Shown: one piece after another, positions 9,963 to 17,298 of the stretch
How positions within the stretch are numbered: the stretch's first letter is position 1
Layout of the letters: every line of letters begins with the position of its first letter
DNA from: Streptomyces sp. NBC_01478
GTDB lineage: Bacteria > Actinomycetota > Actinomycetes > Streptomycetales > Streptomycetaceae
NCBI RefSeq assembly: GCF_036227225.1
Contig: NZ_CP109444.1
Span: 7,111,501-7,175,500 of the forward strand
Reading direction: 5' to 3'
Length of the DNA stretch: 64,000 bases
Translations under genes and position numbers: made by a program
Notes under the pieces: generated by a model
The model's database searches: none
What the model was told of the DNA's origin: nothing
Seen by the model: the letters and a program-made list of their open reading frames with translations, nothing else

Positions 9963-10348
9963 CCCGCGCCCGGTGCCGTCGTGCCTCCGTCGGCCCGGGG
10001 TGGCTGCCATGTCGCGGTGACCGTGAGATGCGCCTGTCCGCCGCCGCTCACGATCCCGAACTTCAGGTCGTGCCCGACCTGTACGCCGAACGTCACGCTC
10101 ATCTCGCTCGGCGGCTCCGGTACGGCGTTGACGGTGCCGTGCACCTCCTGGAGCAGGACGCCGAGCGGGGCCAGGGCACTGCGCAGGGCACCGGTCGCGA
10201 AGTCCGCGACGCCGCGCCGCCCGGCGGCCACGGGCACCGCCGTCCCCATCCCCGCGGGGAGATCGTCGTCCCGTTCGGAGGCCGCGCCGGGCGGCGCGGG
10301 AGAGAGCAGGAACCGTACGGGCGTACCGTCGTCGAACTCGGACTGCAT
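9959..10348 (-). CDS. Trypsin-co-occurring (Trypco1 / CU044_2847-like) protein
   Basis: About 129 residues, first gene of the cassette. It begins with a short beta-rich segment (SEFDDGTPVRFLL) and ends with a block (VTFGVQVGHDLKFGIVSGGGQAHLTVTATW) that resembles the C-terminal strands of CU044_2847/Trypco1 proteins. Those small proteins are known to sit beside trypsin-like and NTPase genes of predicted conflict systems. Start uncertain: ATG 10348 fits the family N-terminus but lacks a clear ribosome site; a TTG at 10378 with GAGGCGGG close upstream would add 10 residues. Its stop overlaps the protease start by 4 nt. Confidence 0.65.
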   Translation of the reverse strand: MQSEFDDGTPVRFLLSPAPPGAASERDDDLPAGMGTAVPVAAGRRGVADFATGALRSALAPLGVLLQEVHGTVNAVPEPPSEMSVTFGVQVGHDLKFGIVSGGGQAHLTVTATWQPPRADGGTTAPGAG

Positions 10349-10546
10349 CGCGGTGACCACGTCAACATTGTGGACCAACCCGCCTCATTAGACAGCGAGT
10401 TCACAGCTCCTGATCGCCGCCTCCGGCTGTTTCGCCGTCACAGGTCTGCACGGACCCTGTCCCGGTTTGCGACGAAACATGATCGTTCCTCTTTTCGCCA
10501 CTACCGTCACGAGCAGTACAGGGTGGTGCGATTCGGGGGTTTCGTG

Positions 10547-11344
10547 ATGAGCGACTGGGACGGCTTCGGGACCGGGCGCGGGCCGAGCGAGGAGAGAGGG
10601 CAGGCGGCCTGGTCGGTGTGGTCGACGGCGGAGACCCAGACCTCGCTGACCCCGCCCCCGTGGGTGTCGCCACCGACGCCCGTCCCTGCTCCGGCGCCAG
10701 CCCCGACTCCCGCGCCCGCACCCGGCCGCCGGGCCTGGCGGGTGGTCCTCGGGGTCGTCGTCGCGGTCGTGCTGGGCGCGGGTGCCGGCGGCGGCTTCTG
10801 GTACGTCACGCACGAGCGCGCCGCCCGGGACCATGTGGCCGGGAGCGGGAGCACCGGCGGGAGTGGGAGCGGGAGTACGACCGGGCCCGGATCGTCGTAC
10901 CGCACCGCCCAGGACCCCACCGGCTACACCCTCGACATCCCCCGTGGCTGGACCCGCGCCCAACGGCAGGGCGCGAAGGCCCCGGTGGTCTCCTACGACT
11001 CCCCGGACGGAACCCGGCGACTGCAGATCTTCCGCGTCTCCGAGAACTCCCCGGCCGAGTCCCTCGACCTCGCCGAGAACGACCCCGGCTACGGATTCGC
11101 CCGGCAGCCCGGATACCGCGTCCTCGGCCGCGCCTCCGGTCCCACCTGGGCCGAACTCACCTACCGCTACGACGACTTGGGCCATGGCGGTCGTCGGGTG
11201 ATCGACCACCGCTTCCAGGCGGCGGACGGCTCGCTCTACGCGATCCGGTCCAGCGGTCCCGAGTCCCTCGACCCCGCGCTGGTCCGTACGCCGCTCACCA
11301 CCGCGATCGGTTCCTTCTGCCCGACGGGGGCGAACTGCGGGTAG
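10547..11344 (+). CDS. Membrane-anchored protein with extracellular domain, unknown function
   Basis: A 265-residue protein. The cytoplasmic N-terminus is Trp/Pro-rich with PAPAPAP-type repeats. One transmembrane helix lies near residues 63-87, followed by a Gly/Ser linker and an outer domain of about 150 residues (GYTLDIPRGWTR, then LQIFRVSENSPAESLDL) ending in two cysteines (FCPTGANC). Similar outer domains occur behind the transmembrane helix of some Streptomyces Ser/Thr kinases, but no kinase is fused here. It starts at ATG 10547 behind GGGGG at 10535-10539 (GTG 10544 also possible). It diverges from the conflict cassette across about 200 bp, so a shared control region is possible. Confidence 0.6.
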   Translation: MSDWDGFGTGRGPSEERGQAAWSVWSTAETQTSLTPPPWVSPPTPVPAPAPAPTPAPAPGRRAWRVVLGVVVAVVLGAGAGGGFWYVTHERAARDHVAGSGSTGGSGSGSTTGPGSSYRTAQDPTGYTLDIPRGWTRAQRQGAKAPVVSYDSPDGTRRLQIFRVSENSPAESLDLAENDPGYGFARQPGYRVLGRASGPTWAELTYRYDDLGHGGRRVIDHRFQAADGSLYAIRSSGPESLDPALVRTPLTTAIGSFCPTGANCG

Positions 11345-11379
11345 ACGGGAGGGGGTTCTACTCCAGGCGGTCAACTCCA

Positions 11380-11399
11380 GGGGGTCTACTCCAACCCCC
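11380..11399 (+). terminator. Weak hairpin between convergent genes
   Basis: GGGGGT at 11380-11385 pairs with ACCCCC at 11394-11399 around an 8-nt loop. It lies 36 bp after the membrane-protein stop and overlaps the 3' end of the convergent siderophore-interacting gene. Confidence 0.3.
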
Positions 11400-12075
11400 G
11401 CTTCCCCGGCGCCCAGAACGGCTTCGTGAGGACGGAGCGCCGGTCCCAGCCCAACTCCCGTACGAGCACCTGCCGGACGGCCTGTACGGTACGGGCCTCC
11501 CCGGCGACGTAGGCGACACCGCCCGGCTCGGGGGCGAGGTCCTGTACGGCCGCCGGGAGTGAAGTCCCGCCCCTGGTCAGCCAGTTGAGGCGGTCGGAGT
11601 GGGCCAGCGGCAGCCGGTCCCGGTCCGACTCCGTCTCCACGGCACCGGAGACGCGCGCCCCCTCGGGCAGCGCGGCCAGCATCGCCCCGAAGGCGACGGA
11701 GGCCGTCTCCTCGCCGACGAAGACATGGTGGGCGGCGTCAGGACGCAGGGTGAAGGTGCCCTCGGGCCTGCGCAGACGCACCTGCTCGCCGACGCCGACG
11801 CTCTTGCCCCAACGGGCCCCGGGTCCCCCCTCGGAGTGGTCCAGCACGCACAACTCGACGGCGCCGGACGGGTCGTAGCGCCACACGGAGTACGTCCGCA
11901 GGGTCAGCCCGCCGACCAGGACGCGGACCTGCCGGCCGGGGCGGACGTCGAGCCCGGTGAGGGCGTCGCCCTCGATGCGCAGCCTGCGCATCCGGGCGGT
12001 GACGGGTTCGGTCGCGGTGACGGTGGCGCGGAGGGTCAGCAGGTCGAGGACGGGGTTCAGGAGGGCGGTGGGCAC
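11386..12075 (-). CDS. Siderophore-interacting protein (ferric-siderophore reductase type)
   Basis: A 229-residue flavoprotein of the SIP/ViuB type that reduces imported ferric siderophores to release iron. The N-terminal FAD-binding barrel carries RTYSVWRY (the usual RxYT/S flavin motif), and GGPGARWGKSVGVGEQV is the typical phosphate-binding loop region. The C-terminal NAD(P)H half has HHVFVGEETASVAFGAML and a GEARTVQAVRQVL segment. GTG 12075 has GAGGAG 5 nt upstream. The protein is slightly short for the family (250-280). No siderophore cluster is visible nearby. Confidence 0.85.
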   Translation of the reverse strand: MPTALLNPVLDLLTLRATVTATEPVTARMRRLRIEGDALTGLDVRPGRQVRVLVGGLTLRTYSVWRYDPSGAVELCVLDHSEGGPGARWGKSVGVGEQVRLRRPEGTFTLRPDAAHHVFVGEETASVAFGAMLAALPEGARVSGAVETESDRDRLPLAHSDRLNWLTRGGTSLPAAVQDLAPEPGGVAYVAGEARTVQAVRQVLVRELGWDRRSVLTKPFWAPGKRGLE

Positions 12076-12134
12076 GGGGGCTCCTCAACTGGGTCGCGCG
12101 TGAGGGGAGTTGATGATCGGCCGCGACGGGATGG

Positions 12135-12176
12135 ACGCGATAGTACGTGTTTCCCGTCGAACGCGATAGTGCGTGT
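12135..12176. repeat. Pair of 16-bp direct repeats upstream of the siderophore-interacting gene
   Basis: ACGCGATAGTACGTGT (12135-12150) recurs with one change at 12161-12176, a period of 26 bp (about 2.5 helical turns). The pair lies 60-100 bp upstream of the GTG of the siderophore-interacting gene and just before a LysR remnant. It could be a regulator site; it does not look like the usual DmdR/DtxR iron box. Confidence 0.4.
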
Positions 12177-12234
12177 GGTGGTGGTCCGGTCGCGGTGTCC
12201 GACGATCACGAGTGCGGTGGCCGCGAGGGCGATC

Positions 12235-12405
12235 ACCAAATCGTCTCGCGGCGCGGCAAGCCGCACGGTCCGGTCGACGAGCGGCTCGCCGAACTCGGCC
12301 TGAAACGCCGGGTGGTGGGCACCGGCGGCACCTTTCCCGCCTCGCTGTTCGTGCCGCGCGACACCGGCCTGATCGGCTACTGGACCGTGCCGCCGGCCTG
12401 TGTAC
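12235..12405 (+). pseudogene. Remnant of a LysR-type regulator
   Basis: One frame reads VSRRGKPHGPVDERLAEL followed by a GLKRRVVGT-type stretch and FPASLFVPRDTGLIG. This is the pattern of the effector-binding domain of many LysR regulators. Upstream there is no HTH domain and no start codon with a ribosome site, and downstream the frame runs antisense through the 3' end of the MarR-GNAT gene. Roughly 55 of the expected 300 codons remain. The call is by pattern only; a search with the fragment would settle it. Confidence 0.55.
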
Positions 12406-13345
12406 GGGAGTTGCCGGGCGAGGAGGGTCGGCGGGCGCCGGCCAGCCGCTTCTCGAACCAGTGGGACGCGTAGACGTGGTCGACGTAGGCCGGGATCTCC
12501 GCGTACCCGCACGCCCGGTACATCGCCTGCGCCTCGGTGAGCGTCGCGTGCGTGTCCAGTCGTACGACGGTGAAGTGGTGCGCCACGGCCGCCTGTTCCA
12601 GCTCCGCGAGGATGCGGCGGGCCAGGCCCAGGCGGCGGGCCTCGGGGTGGACCCAGACGTGCCGGATCTCGCCCGCGCCGGGCTCCAGCGTCCGTAGCGC
12701 CCCGCACGCCACCGGCCGCCCCTCCTCGTACGCGACGAAGAACGCGCCCGCGTCCCTGGTGACCTCCTCGGGCCGTACGAGATCGGTCTTGTCGAAGCCC
12801 TCCGGGAAACGGGCGTCGATGTCGGCGGCGTAGGCGTCCAGGCAGGCGCGGGCGTCCTCGGTGGCTCCGTCCACCAGGGTGACCGTGATGCCGGCCAGCC
12901 GCAGGAGGCGTCGGGCGGTCGCCAACGCGTCGGTGAGCTCGGCGCGTTGGGGTGCGGTGAGGGTGGCGAGGAGACCGGCGGCGAGCGCGTCGGCACGGCG
13001 GTGCTGCTCCTCGACCTCGGCGCGGCCGGCCCGGGTCAGCTCGATCAGGCGCAGCCGGGTGTCGTGCGGGGGCACGGTCAGCCGGACCAGGCCCTGCGCC
13101 TCCAGGGACTTCGCCATCCGGCTGAGATAGCCCGCGTCCAGGGCGAGCCGGCCACGCAGTTCGCGCAGCGAGACACCGTCACCGATCTCGAAGAGCAGCC
13201 GGGCCTCGCCCAGGGGGCGGTCCTGGCCGAGGTAGTGGTCGTCGAGGGCGCCGATGCGGCGGGTGAAGTAGCGGTTGAAGCGGCGGAAGGCGGCGATGTC
13301 CTCCGGCGGTACCGGTTCCGTCGGGGTGTCCGTGGCTGGCTCCAT
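12377..13345 (-). CDS. MarR-GNAT fusion: winged-helix regulator with acetyltransferase domain
   Basis: A 322-residue protein with two domains. Residues 15-145 form a MarR winged helix (FNRYFTRRIGALDDHYLGQ, then LSRMAKSLEAQGLV and DTRLRLIELT). Residues 155-305 form a GNAT fold with the acetyl-CoA loop around VHPEARRLGLARRILAEL. Such bifunctional proteins are widespread in actinobacteria; the acetylated substrate is unknown. The last dozen codons (GNSRTQAGGTVQ) read through the antisense LysR remnant, so the native C-terminus may have been altered. The ATG lies only 4 bp from a palindromic operator, which points to autoregulation and a leaderless or nearly leaderless mRNA. Confidence 0.85.
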   Translation of the reverse strand: MEPATDTPTEPVPPEDIAAFRRFNRYFTRRIGALDDHYLGQDRPLGEARLLFEIGDGVSLRELRGRLALDAGYLSRMAKSLEAQGLVRLTVPPHDTRLRLIELTRAGRAEVEEQHRRADALAAGLLATLTAPQRAELTDALATARRLLRLAGITVTLVDGATEDARACLDAYAADIDARFPEGFDKTDLVRPEEVTRDAGAFFVAYEEGRPVACGALRTLEPGAGEIRHVWVHPEARRLGLARRILAELEQAAVAHHFTVVRLDTHATLTEAQAMYRACGYAEIPAYVDHVYASHWFEKRLAGARRPSSPGNSRTQAGGTVQ

Positions 13346-13349
13346 AGTT

Positions 13350-13367
13350 CTTTGACTTTAGTCAAAG
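13350..13367. promoter_or_regulatory. Palindromic operator of the MarR-GNAT gene
   Basis: CTTTGACTTTAGTCAAAG is an 18-bp dyad with a single central mismatch. It ends 4 bp before the start codon of the MarR-GNAT gene, where it would overlap the promoter -10 region. A MarR dimer is the natural ligand. Confidence 0.7.
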
Positions 13368-13420
13368 GAGTCGGAGGAGTCCATGGTGGTGCGGCTTGTC
13401 CGCCCCTGCTGTGCCTCTGT

Positions 13421-14305
13421 TCAGTGGGTTTCTTCGAGTTGTTCGGGCAGCAGGGCGATGGCGGCGTCGACGAACTCCCGGACCAGGCCGACGGCCCGCC
13501 CGGAGGGCCAGGCCACCGCGACATGGTTGGGGCCGAGGTCTTCGACCGGGATCGCCCTGATGTCGGGTCTGGTGTAGAAGTTCGCGGTGGACGCCGGGAT
13601 CACGGCGATCCCTTGTCCGCCGGCGACGAGTTCGAGTTTCTCCTCGACACTGTGGATCGCCGGCGCCGGGCGGCGCTCACCGGTTCGCAGCTCCACCGCG
13701 ATGTCGCGCCATTCGGGGACGGCGTCGGGGTTCTGAAGGAGGTGATCGGCCGCCAGGTCGGCGACCCGCACGGTCTCCTTGCCGGCGAGGCGATGGGACG
13801 AGGCCACCATGACGAGGCGCGGTTCGGTGTAGAGCGGCCTGATCTCCAGGCCTGCCGGGTCGATCGGCAACCGGACGATGCCGACATCCGCGCGGCCGTC
13901 GTGGAGCACCTCCACCTGGTCGTGCCAGCCGGTGCGCAACATCCGCACGTCCAGCCCGGGGTGGCGCTCGCGCAGCAGGCGGACGACGGCGGTCAACGTG
14001 ATTCCCGGCATGAACCCGATCGTGAAGCGGGTGACGCTCTCGCCCGCGGCGCGTACCCGCCGCAGCAGTGCGTCCGCGCCCGCCAGCAGGGGCCCGGCGT
14101 CGTGGAGGAGTTGTTCGCCCGCCGGTGTGAGCACGGTGCTGCGGCGGTCGCGCGTGAACACGTCCACGCCCAGCTCGCTCTCGAGCATCCGGATCTGCCG
14201 GGAGAGCACGGGCTGGGTGATGTGCAGGCGCTCCGCGGCGCGTCCGAAGTGGAGCTCCTCGGCCACCGCGAGGAAGTAGCGAAGCTTGCGCAGATCGACG
14301 TCCAT
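13421..14305 (-). CDS. LysR-family transcriptional regulator
   Basis: A 294-residue protein of standard LysR length. The N-terminal winged helix (LRKLRYFLAVAEELHFGRAA, then LHITQPVLSRQIRMLE) is complete, followed by the two-lobed effector domain (FTIGFMPGITL, ADVGIVRLP, GQGIAVIPAS). It starts 17 bp after the epimerase gene on the same strand, so the two probably form one transcript. This is unusual, as most LysR genes diverge from their target. The inducer is unknown. Confidence 0.9.
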   Translation of the reverse strand: MDVDLRKLRYFLAVAEELHFGRAAERLHITQPVLSRQIRMLESELGVDVFTRDRRSTVLTPAGEQLLHDAGPLLAGADALLRRVRAAGESVTRFTIGFMPGITLTAVVRLLRERHPGLDVRMLRTGWHDQVEVLHDGRADVGIVRLPIDPAGLEIRPLYTEPRLVMVASSHRLAGKETVRVADLAADHLLQNPDAVPEWRDIAVELRTGERRPAPAIHSVEEKLELVAGGQGIAVIPASTANFYTRPDIRAIPVEDLGPNHVAVAWPSGRAVGLVREFVDAAIALLPEQLEETH

Positions 14306-14322
14306 GCGGTTCCTCCGGGTGG

Positions 14323-15180
14323 TCAGCCGCGCGCGATGGTGGCGAGCGGGTCACCGTGCGCCGGTGCCCAGCCCAGCTCGCGGCGGGCCTTGGCCGAGGT
14401 GAGGCGCTGGTCCAGCGCGAACGCGTCCGCGACGGGCCCCATCTCGGCGCGGGCCTGCTCCAGTGTGATCGAGACCGTCTTGCCGTCGAGTCCGGCACCG
14501 CGCGCCGCCGCTTCGGCGACCTGCTTCATCGTCGGGTGGCCCTCGCCGACCCCGATGTAGACCGATCCCGCCTTCGCCGAGAGCGCGGCGACGTAGAGCG
14601 TGGCCATGTCGTCGATGTGCACCAGCCCCCACCGGTTGGCGCCGTCACCGATGTACGGGACAGCACGCCTCATTTTGCCTGGCGCGATGAAGAAATGCTC
14701 GATCAGCCGGTTGTCGCCTCCGTAGAGCAGCCCGGGTTGCACGATGACGGGGCGACCGCCTTCGGCGGCACGTGCCGAGACCGCGTCCTCGACCGACCTG
14801 CGCCATGCCACCACGCCGGGTGCGTTCCACGGCGCGGTCTCGTCCTGTACGCCGTCGGTGTCGCCGTAGACCCAGGTGCCGCCGGTGTGCACGTAGGTTC
14901 CGGCCCCGACGCCGTCCTGCATGGCCGTGGCCGCGGCGAGATCCATGTCCGCGGAGCTGGCCTGCGCGAGGTGGATCACCGCCTCGGCGCGTGCGGCCGC
15001 GTGGTTGAGCACGTCCAGGTCGGTGAGTCCACCGCGCACCTCGGCCGCCCCGGCGCCCGTCACGGCCTCTGCCGCCTGCTCGCTGCGCGCCAGCGCCTCC
15101 ACGGTGTGGCCTCGTCGCACCAGTTCGGCGATCGTGGCCCGGCCGATGTAGCCGGATCCGCCCGTCAGGAAAATCCTCAT
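14323..15180 (-). CDS. NAD(P)-dependent epimerase/dehydratase (extended-SDR-like)
   Basis: A 285-residue Rossmann-fold protein. The cofactor motif TGGSGYIGRATI is at residues 6-17, followed by YVHTGGTWVYGD and a WRRSVEDAV segment in the active-site region. The usual YxxxK is not obvious, so it may be an atypical short-chain reductase or an NmrA-like sensor. LLYGGDNRLIEHFF and WGLVHIDDMATLYVAAL match the C-terminal part of NAD-dependent epimerases. It is the first gene of a two-gene unit with the LysR regulator. Substrate unknown. Confidence 0.8.
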   Translation of the reverse strand: MRIFLTGGSGYIGRATIAELVRRGHTVEALARSEQAAEAVTGAGAAEVRGGLTDLDVLNHAAARAEAVIHLAQASSADMDLAAATAMQDGVGAGTYVHTGGTWVYGDTDGVQDETAPWNAPGVVAWRRSVEDAVSARAAEGGRPVIVQPGLLYGGDNRLIEHFFIAPGKMRRAVPYIGDGANRWGLVHIDDMATLYVAALSAKAGSVYIGVGEGHPTMKQVAEAAARGAGLDGKTVSITLEQARAEMGPVADAFALDQRLTSAKARRELGWAPAHGDPLATIARG

Positions 15181-15251
15181 GCCATTCCTCGCTGTCCATC
15201 AGGTTCGCTGTTGATCAGGTTCGACTCCACCGTGCGGCCTGATCGCCCGTC

Positions 15252-15369
15252 CCGTCCAAGACCTGTTTCGTGCTCTGTGATGCCCGCGGGGCATGACGCG
15301 CCCGTGAAGCGAGCTGAGCCGCGTTGATGCCCTGCGGGCATCGCAGGGGACGTAAAGGGTCTTGGACGG
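15252..15369. repeat. MITE-like imperfect inverted repeat, about 118 bp
   Basis: Left arm 15252-15300 and right arm 15320-15369 are imperfect complements over about 49 bp. The outer 12 bp (CCGTCCAAGACC and its complement) are perfect, and the inner GATGCCCGC/GCGGGCATC portions match closely. About 19 bp of loop remains and no transposase is encoded. Long paired arms with perfect tips suggest a miniature mobile element or a strong hairpin. Confidence 0.6.
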
Positions 15370-15688
15370 GGCGGCCCCGGCAGATCGACAGTGGACGTGC
15401 CGCGACGGCGGGCCGAGATCCCGGTTCCCGTCCGTCGCCGGCGTTCTGATCGACAAGCCGAGACCGAGACACAGCACCGGCTCCGCGCCGCGATCCGCAC
15501 CGCGTGACGTCGATCACCCAAGCCCCCCACCCTGACGCGGCTTTTGTCCCCCTGTTCAGTGATCCGGCCCACTTTCAGCCATGGATCGTGCATGCATACG
15601 GACGTCCCCGGGCAGGCGCTCGCAGCCCCCGAGAGTGACAGTTGGGTGACACCGGGGCACTGAACAGGAACGGAAGGCGCAAGCGATC
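15370..15688. other. Intergenic region before the betaine operon
   Basis: No convincing gene is seen here. The region must hold the promoter of the operon starting at 15689. A short palindrome TGCATGCA (15589-15596) and a GGAAGG ribosome site at 15672-15677 are the only signals I can point to; no BetI-like operator was recognised. Confidence 0.4.
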
Positions 15689-17260
15689 ATGGCGGACAAG
15701 ACGGAACAGTGGGCGGGGAAGACCATCCACGCGGGCGGGGAGTGGCTGGAAGCGGTCTCCGGCGCCACGCGCGAGATCATCGACCCCGCGGACGCGCTGC
15801 CGTTCGCCGTGGTCGCGGAGGGCGACGAGAAGGACACGGACATAGCCGTCGCCGCCGCCCGCGCCGCCTTCGACGGTGGTGATGGCGCCGACGGTGAGGG
15901 AATCGGCGGTGCGGGGGTCCGCGGTGAGGGGGTCTGGCCGCGCACGCCCGTCACCGAACGCGCCGCCCTCCTCCGCCGCGTCGCCGACCTCCTCGTCCGC
16001 GACCGCGAGCGGCTCGGCCTGCTGGAGAGCCGGGACGCGGGCAAGACCGTGGAAGAGGGCCGCGTCGACATCGACTGCGTCGCCGACGCCTTCCGCTACT
16101 TCGCCGACCTCGTCGCCGCCGAGGCCCCCGGCCGGGTCGTCGACGCGGGCACACCCGACGTCCACAGCGTCGTCGTGCACGAGCCCGTCGGCGTCTGCGC
16201 GCTGATCACCCCCTGGAACTACCCCCTCCTCCAGGCGAGTTGGAAGATCGCGCCCGCTCTCGCGGCCGGCAACACCTTCGTCGTCAAGCCCAGCGAGATC
16301 ACCCCGCTGACGACGATCGCCCTCATCGACCTGCTCGTCGAGGCAGGGCTGCCGGCCGGTGTCGCCAACATCGTCACCGGGCCCGGTCACACGGTCGGCG
16401 CCCGGCTCGCCGAGCACCCCGACGTCGACCTCGTCTCCTTCACCGGCGGCCTCATCAGCGGCACGAAGGTCGCCCAGGCCGCCGCCGTGACCGTGAAGAA
16501 GGTCGCCCTCGAACTCGGCGGCAAGAACCCCAACGTCGTCTTCGCCGACGCCTGCGCCACCGAGGAGGGCTTCGACACCGCCGTCGACCAGGCCCTCAAC
16601 GCCGCCTTCATCCACAGCGGCCAGGTCTGCTCCGCGGGCTCCCGGCTCATCGTCGAGGAGACCGTCCGGGAACGCTTCGTCGCCGAGCTCGCCCGCCGCG
16701 CCGAGCGGATCCGCCTCGGCCGCGGCACCGAGGACGGCGTCGAGTGCGGCCCGCTCGTCTCCGAACAGCAGCGCGCGAAGACCGAGTCGTACGTCGCCGC
16801 CGCACTCGCCGAGGGCGCGGTGCTGCGCTCCGGCGGCAAACGCCCCGAGCCCACCGCGACCCGCCCCGCCACCGGCTACTTCTACGAGCCGACCGTCCTC
16901 GACCAGTGCCACCGCGAGATGACCGTCGTACGCGAAGAGGTCTTCGGACCGGTCCTCACCGTCGAGACCTTCCGCACCGAGGACGAGGCCGTCGCGCTCG
17001 CCAACGACACCGAGTACGGCCTCGCCGGCGCCGTCTGGACCGCCGACGCGGGCCGCGCGCGACGCGTCGCCGGACGGCTGCGGCACGGCACCGTCTGGAT
17101 CAACGACTTCCACCCCTACCTCCCGCAGGCGGAGTGGGGCGGCTTCGGAAAGAGCGGTGTGGGCCGGGAACTCGGCCCCGCCGGACTCGCCGAGTACCGC
17201 GAGGCCAAGCACGTCTACCAGAACCTGGCGCCGAGGCCGGTGCGCTGGTTCGCGGGCTGA
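15689..17260 (+). CDS. Aldehyde dehydrogenase, betaine-aldehyde type (BetB-like)
   Basis: A 523-residue NAD(P)-dependent aldehyde dehydrogenase that likely oxidises betaine aldehyde to glycine betaine. Key parts are present: PWNYPLLQ, the cofactor-site KPSE, the glycine motif near SFTGGLISG, the catalytic Glu in ELGGKNPN and the catalytic Cys in GQVCSAGSR, with EEVFGPVL towards the end. An extra Gly-rich insert (about residues 62-80) lengthens the N-terminal part relative to the usual 490. It heads an operon with a GMC oxidoreductase and an osmoprotectant ABC transporter, which supports the substrate assignment. Confidence 0.88.
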   Translation: MADKTEQWAGKTIHAGGEWLEAVSGATREIIDPADALPFAVVAEGDEKDTDIAVAAARAAFDGGDGADGEGIGGAGVRGEGVWPRTPVTERAALLRRVADLLVRDRERLGLLESRDAGKTVEEGRVDIDCVADAFRYFADLVAAEAPGRVVDAGTPDVHSVVVHEPVGVCALITPWNYPLLQASWKIAPALAAGNTFVVKPSEITPLTTIALIDLLVEAGLPAGVANIVTGPGHTVGARLAEHPDVDLVSFTGGLISGTKVAQAAAVTVKKVALELGGKNPNVVFADACATEEGFDTAVDQALNAAFIHSGQVCSAGSRLIVEETVRERFVAELARRAERIRLGRGTEDGVECGPLVSEQQRAKTESYVAAALAEGAVLRSGGKRPEPTATRPATGYFYEPTVLDQCHREMTVVREEVFGPVLTVETFRTEDEAVALANDTEYGLAGAVWTADAGRARRVAGRLRHGTVWINDFHPYLPQAEWGGFGKSGVGRELGPAGLAEYREAKHVYQNLAPRPVRWFAG

Positions 17261-17298
17261 GCCCCCACCTTCCTTCTTCGACTGGAGTGAGTACCCCC

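Noticed and set aside
15177..15593. Minus-strand frames spanning the MITE-like repeat
   Set aside because: Several overlapping frames are open but none has a ribosome site or recognisable domain, and they run through both arms of the inverted repeat.
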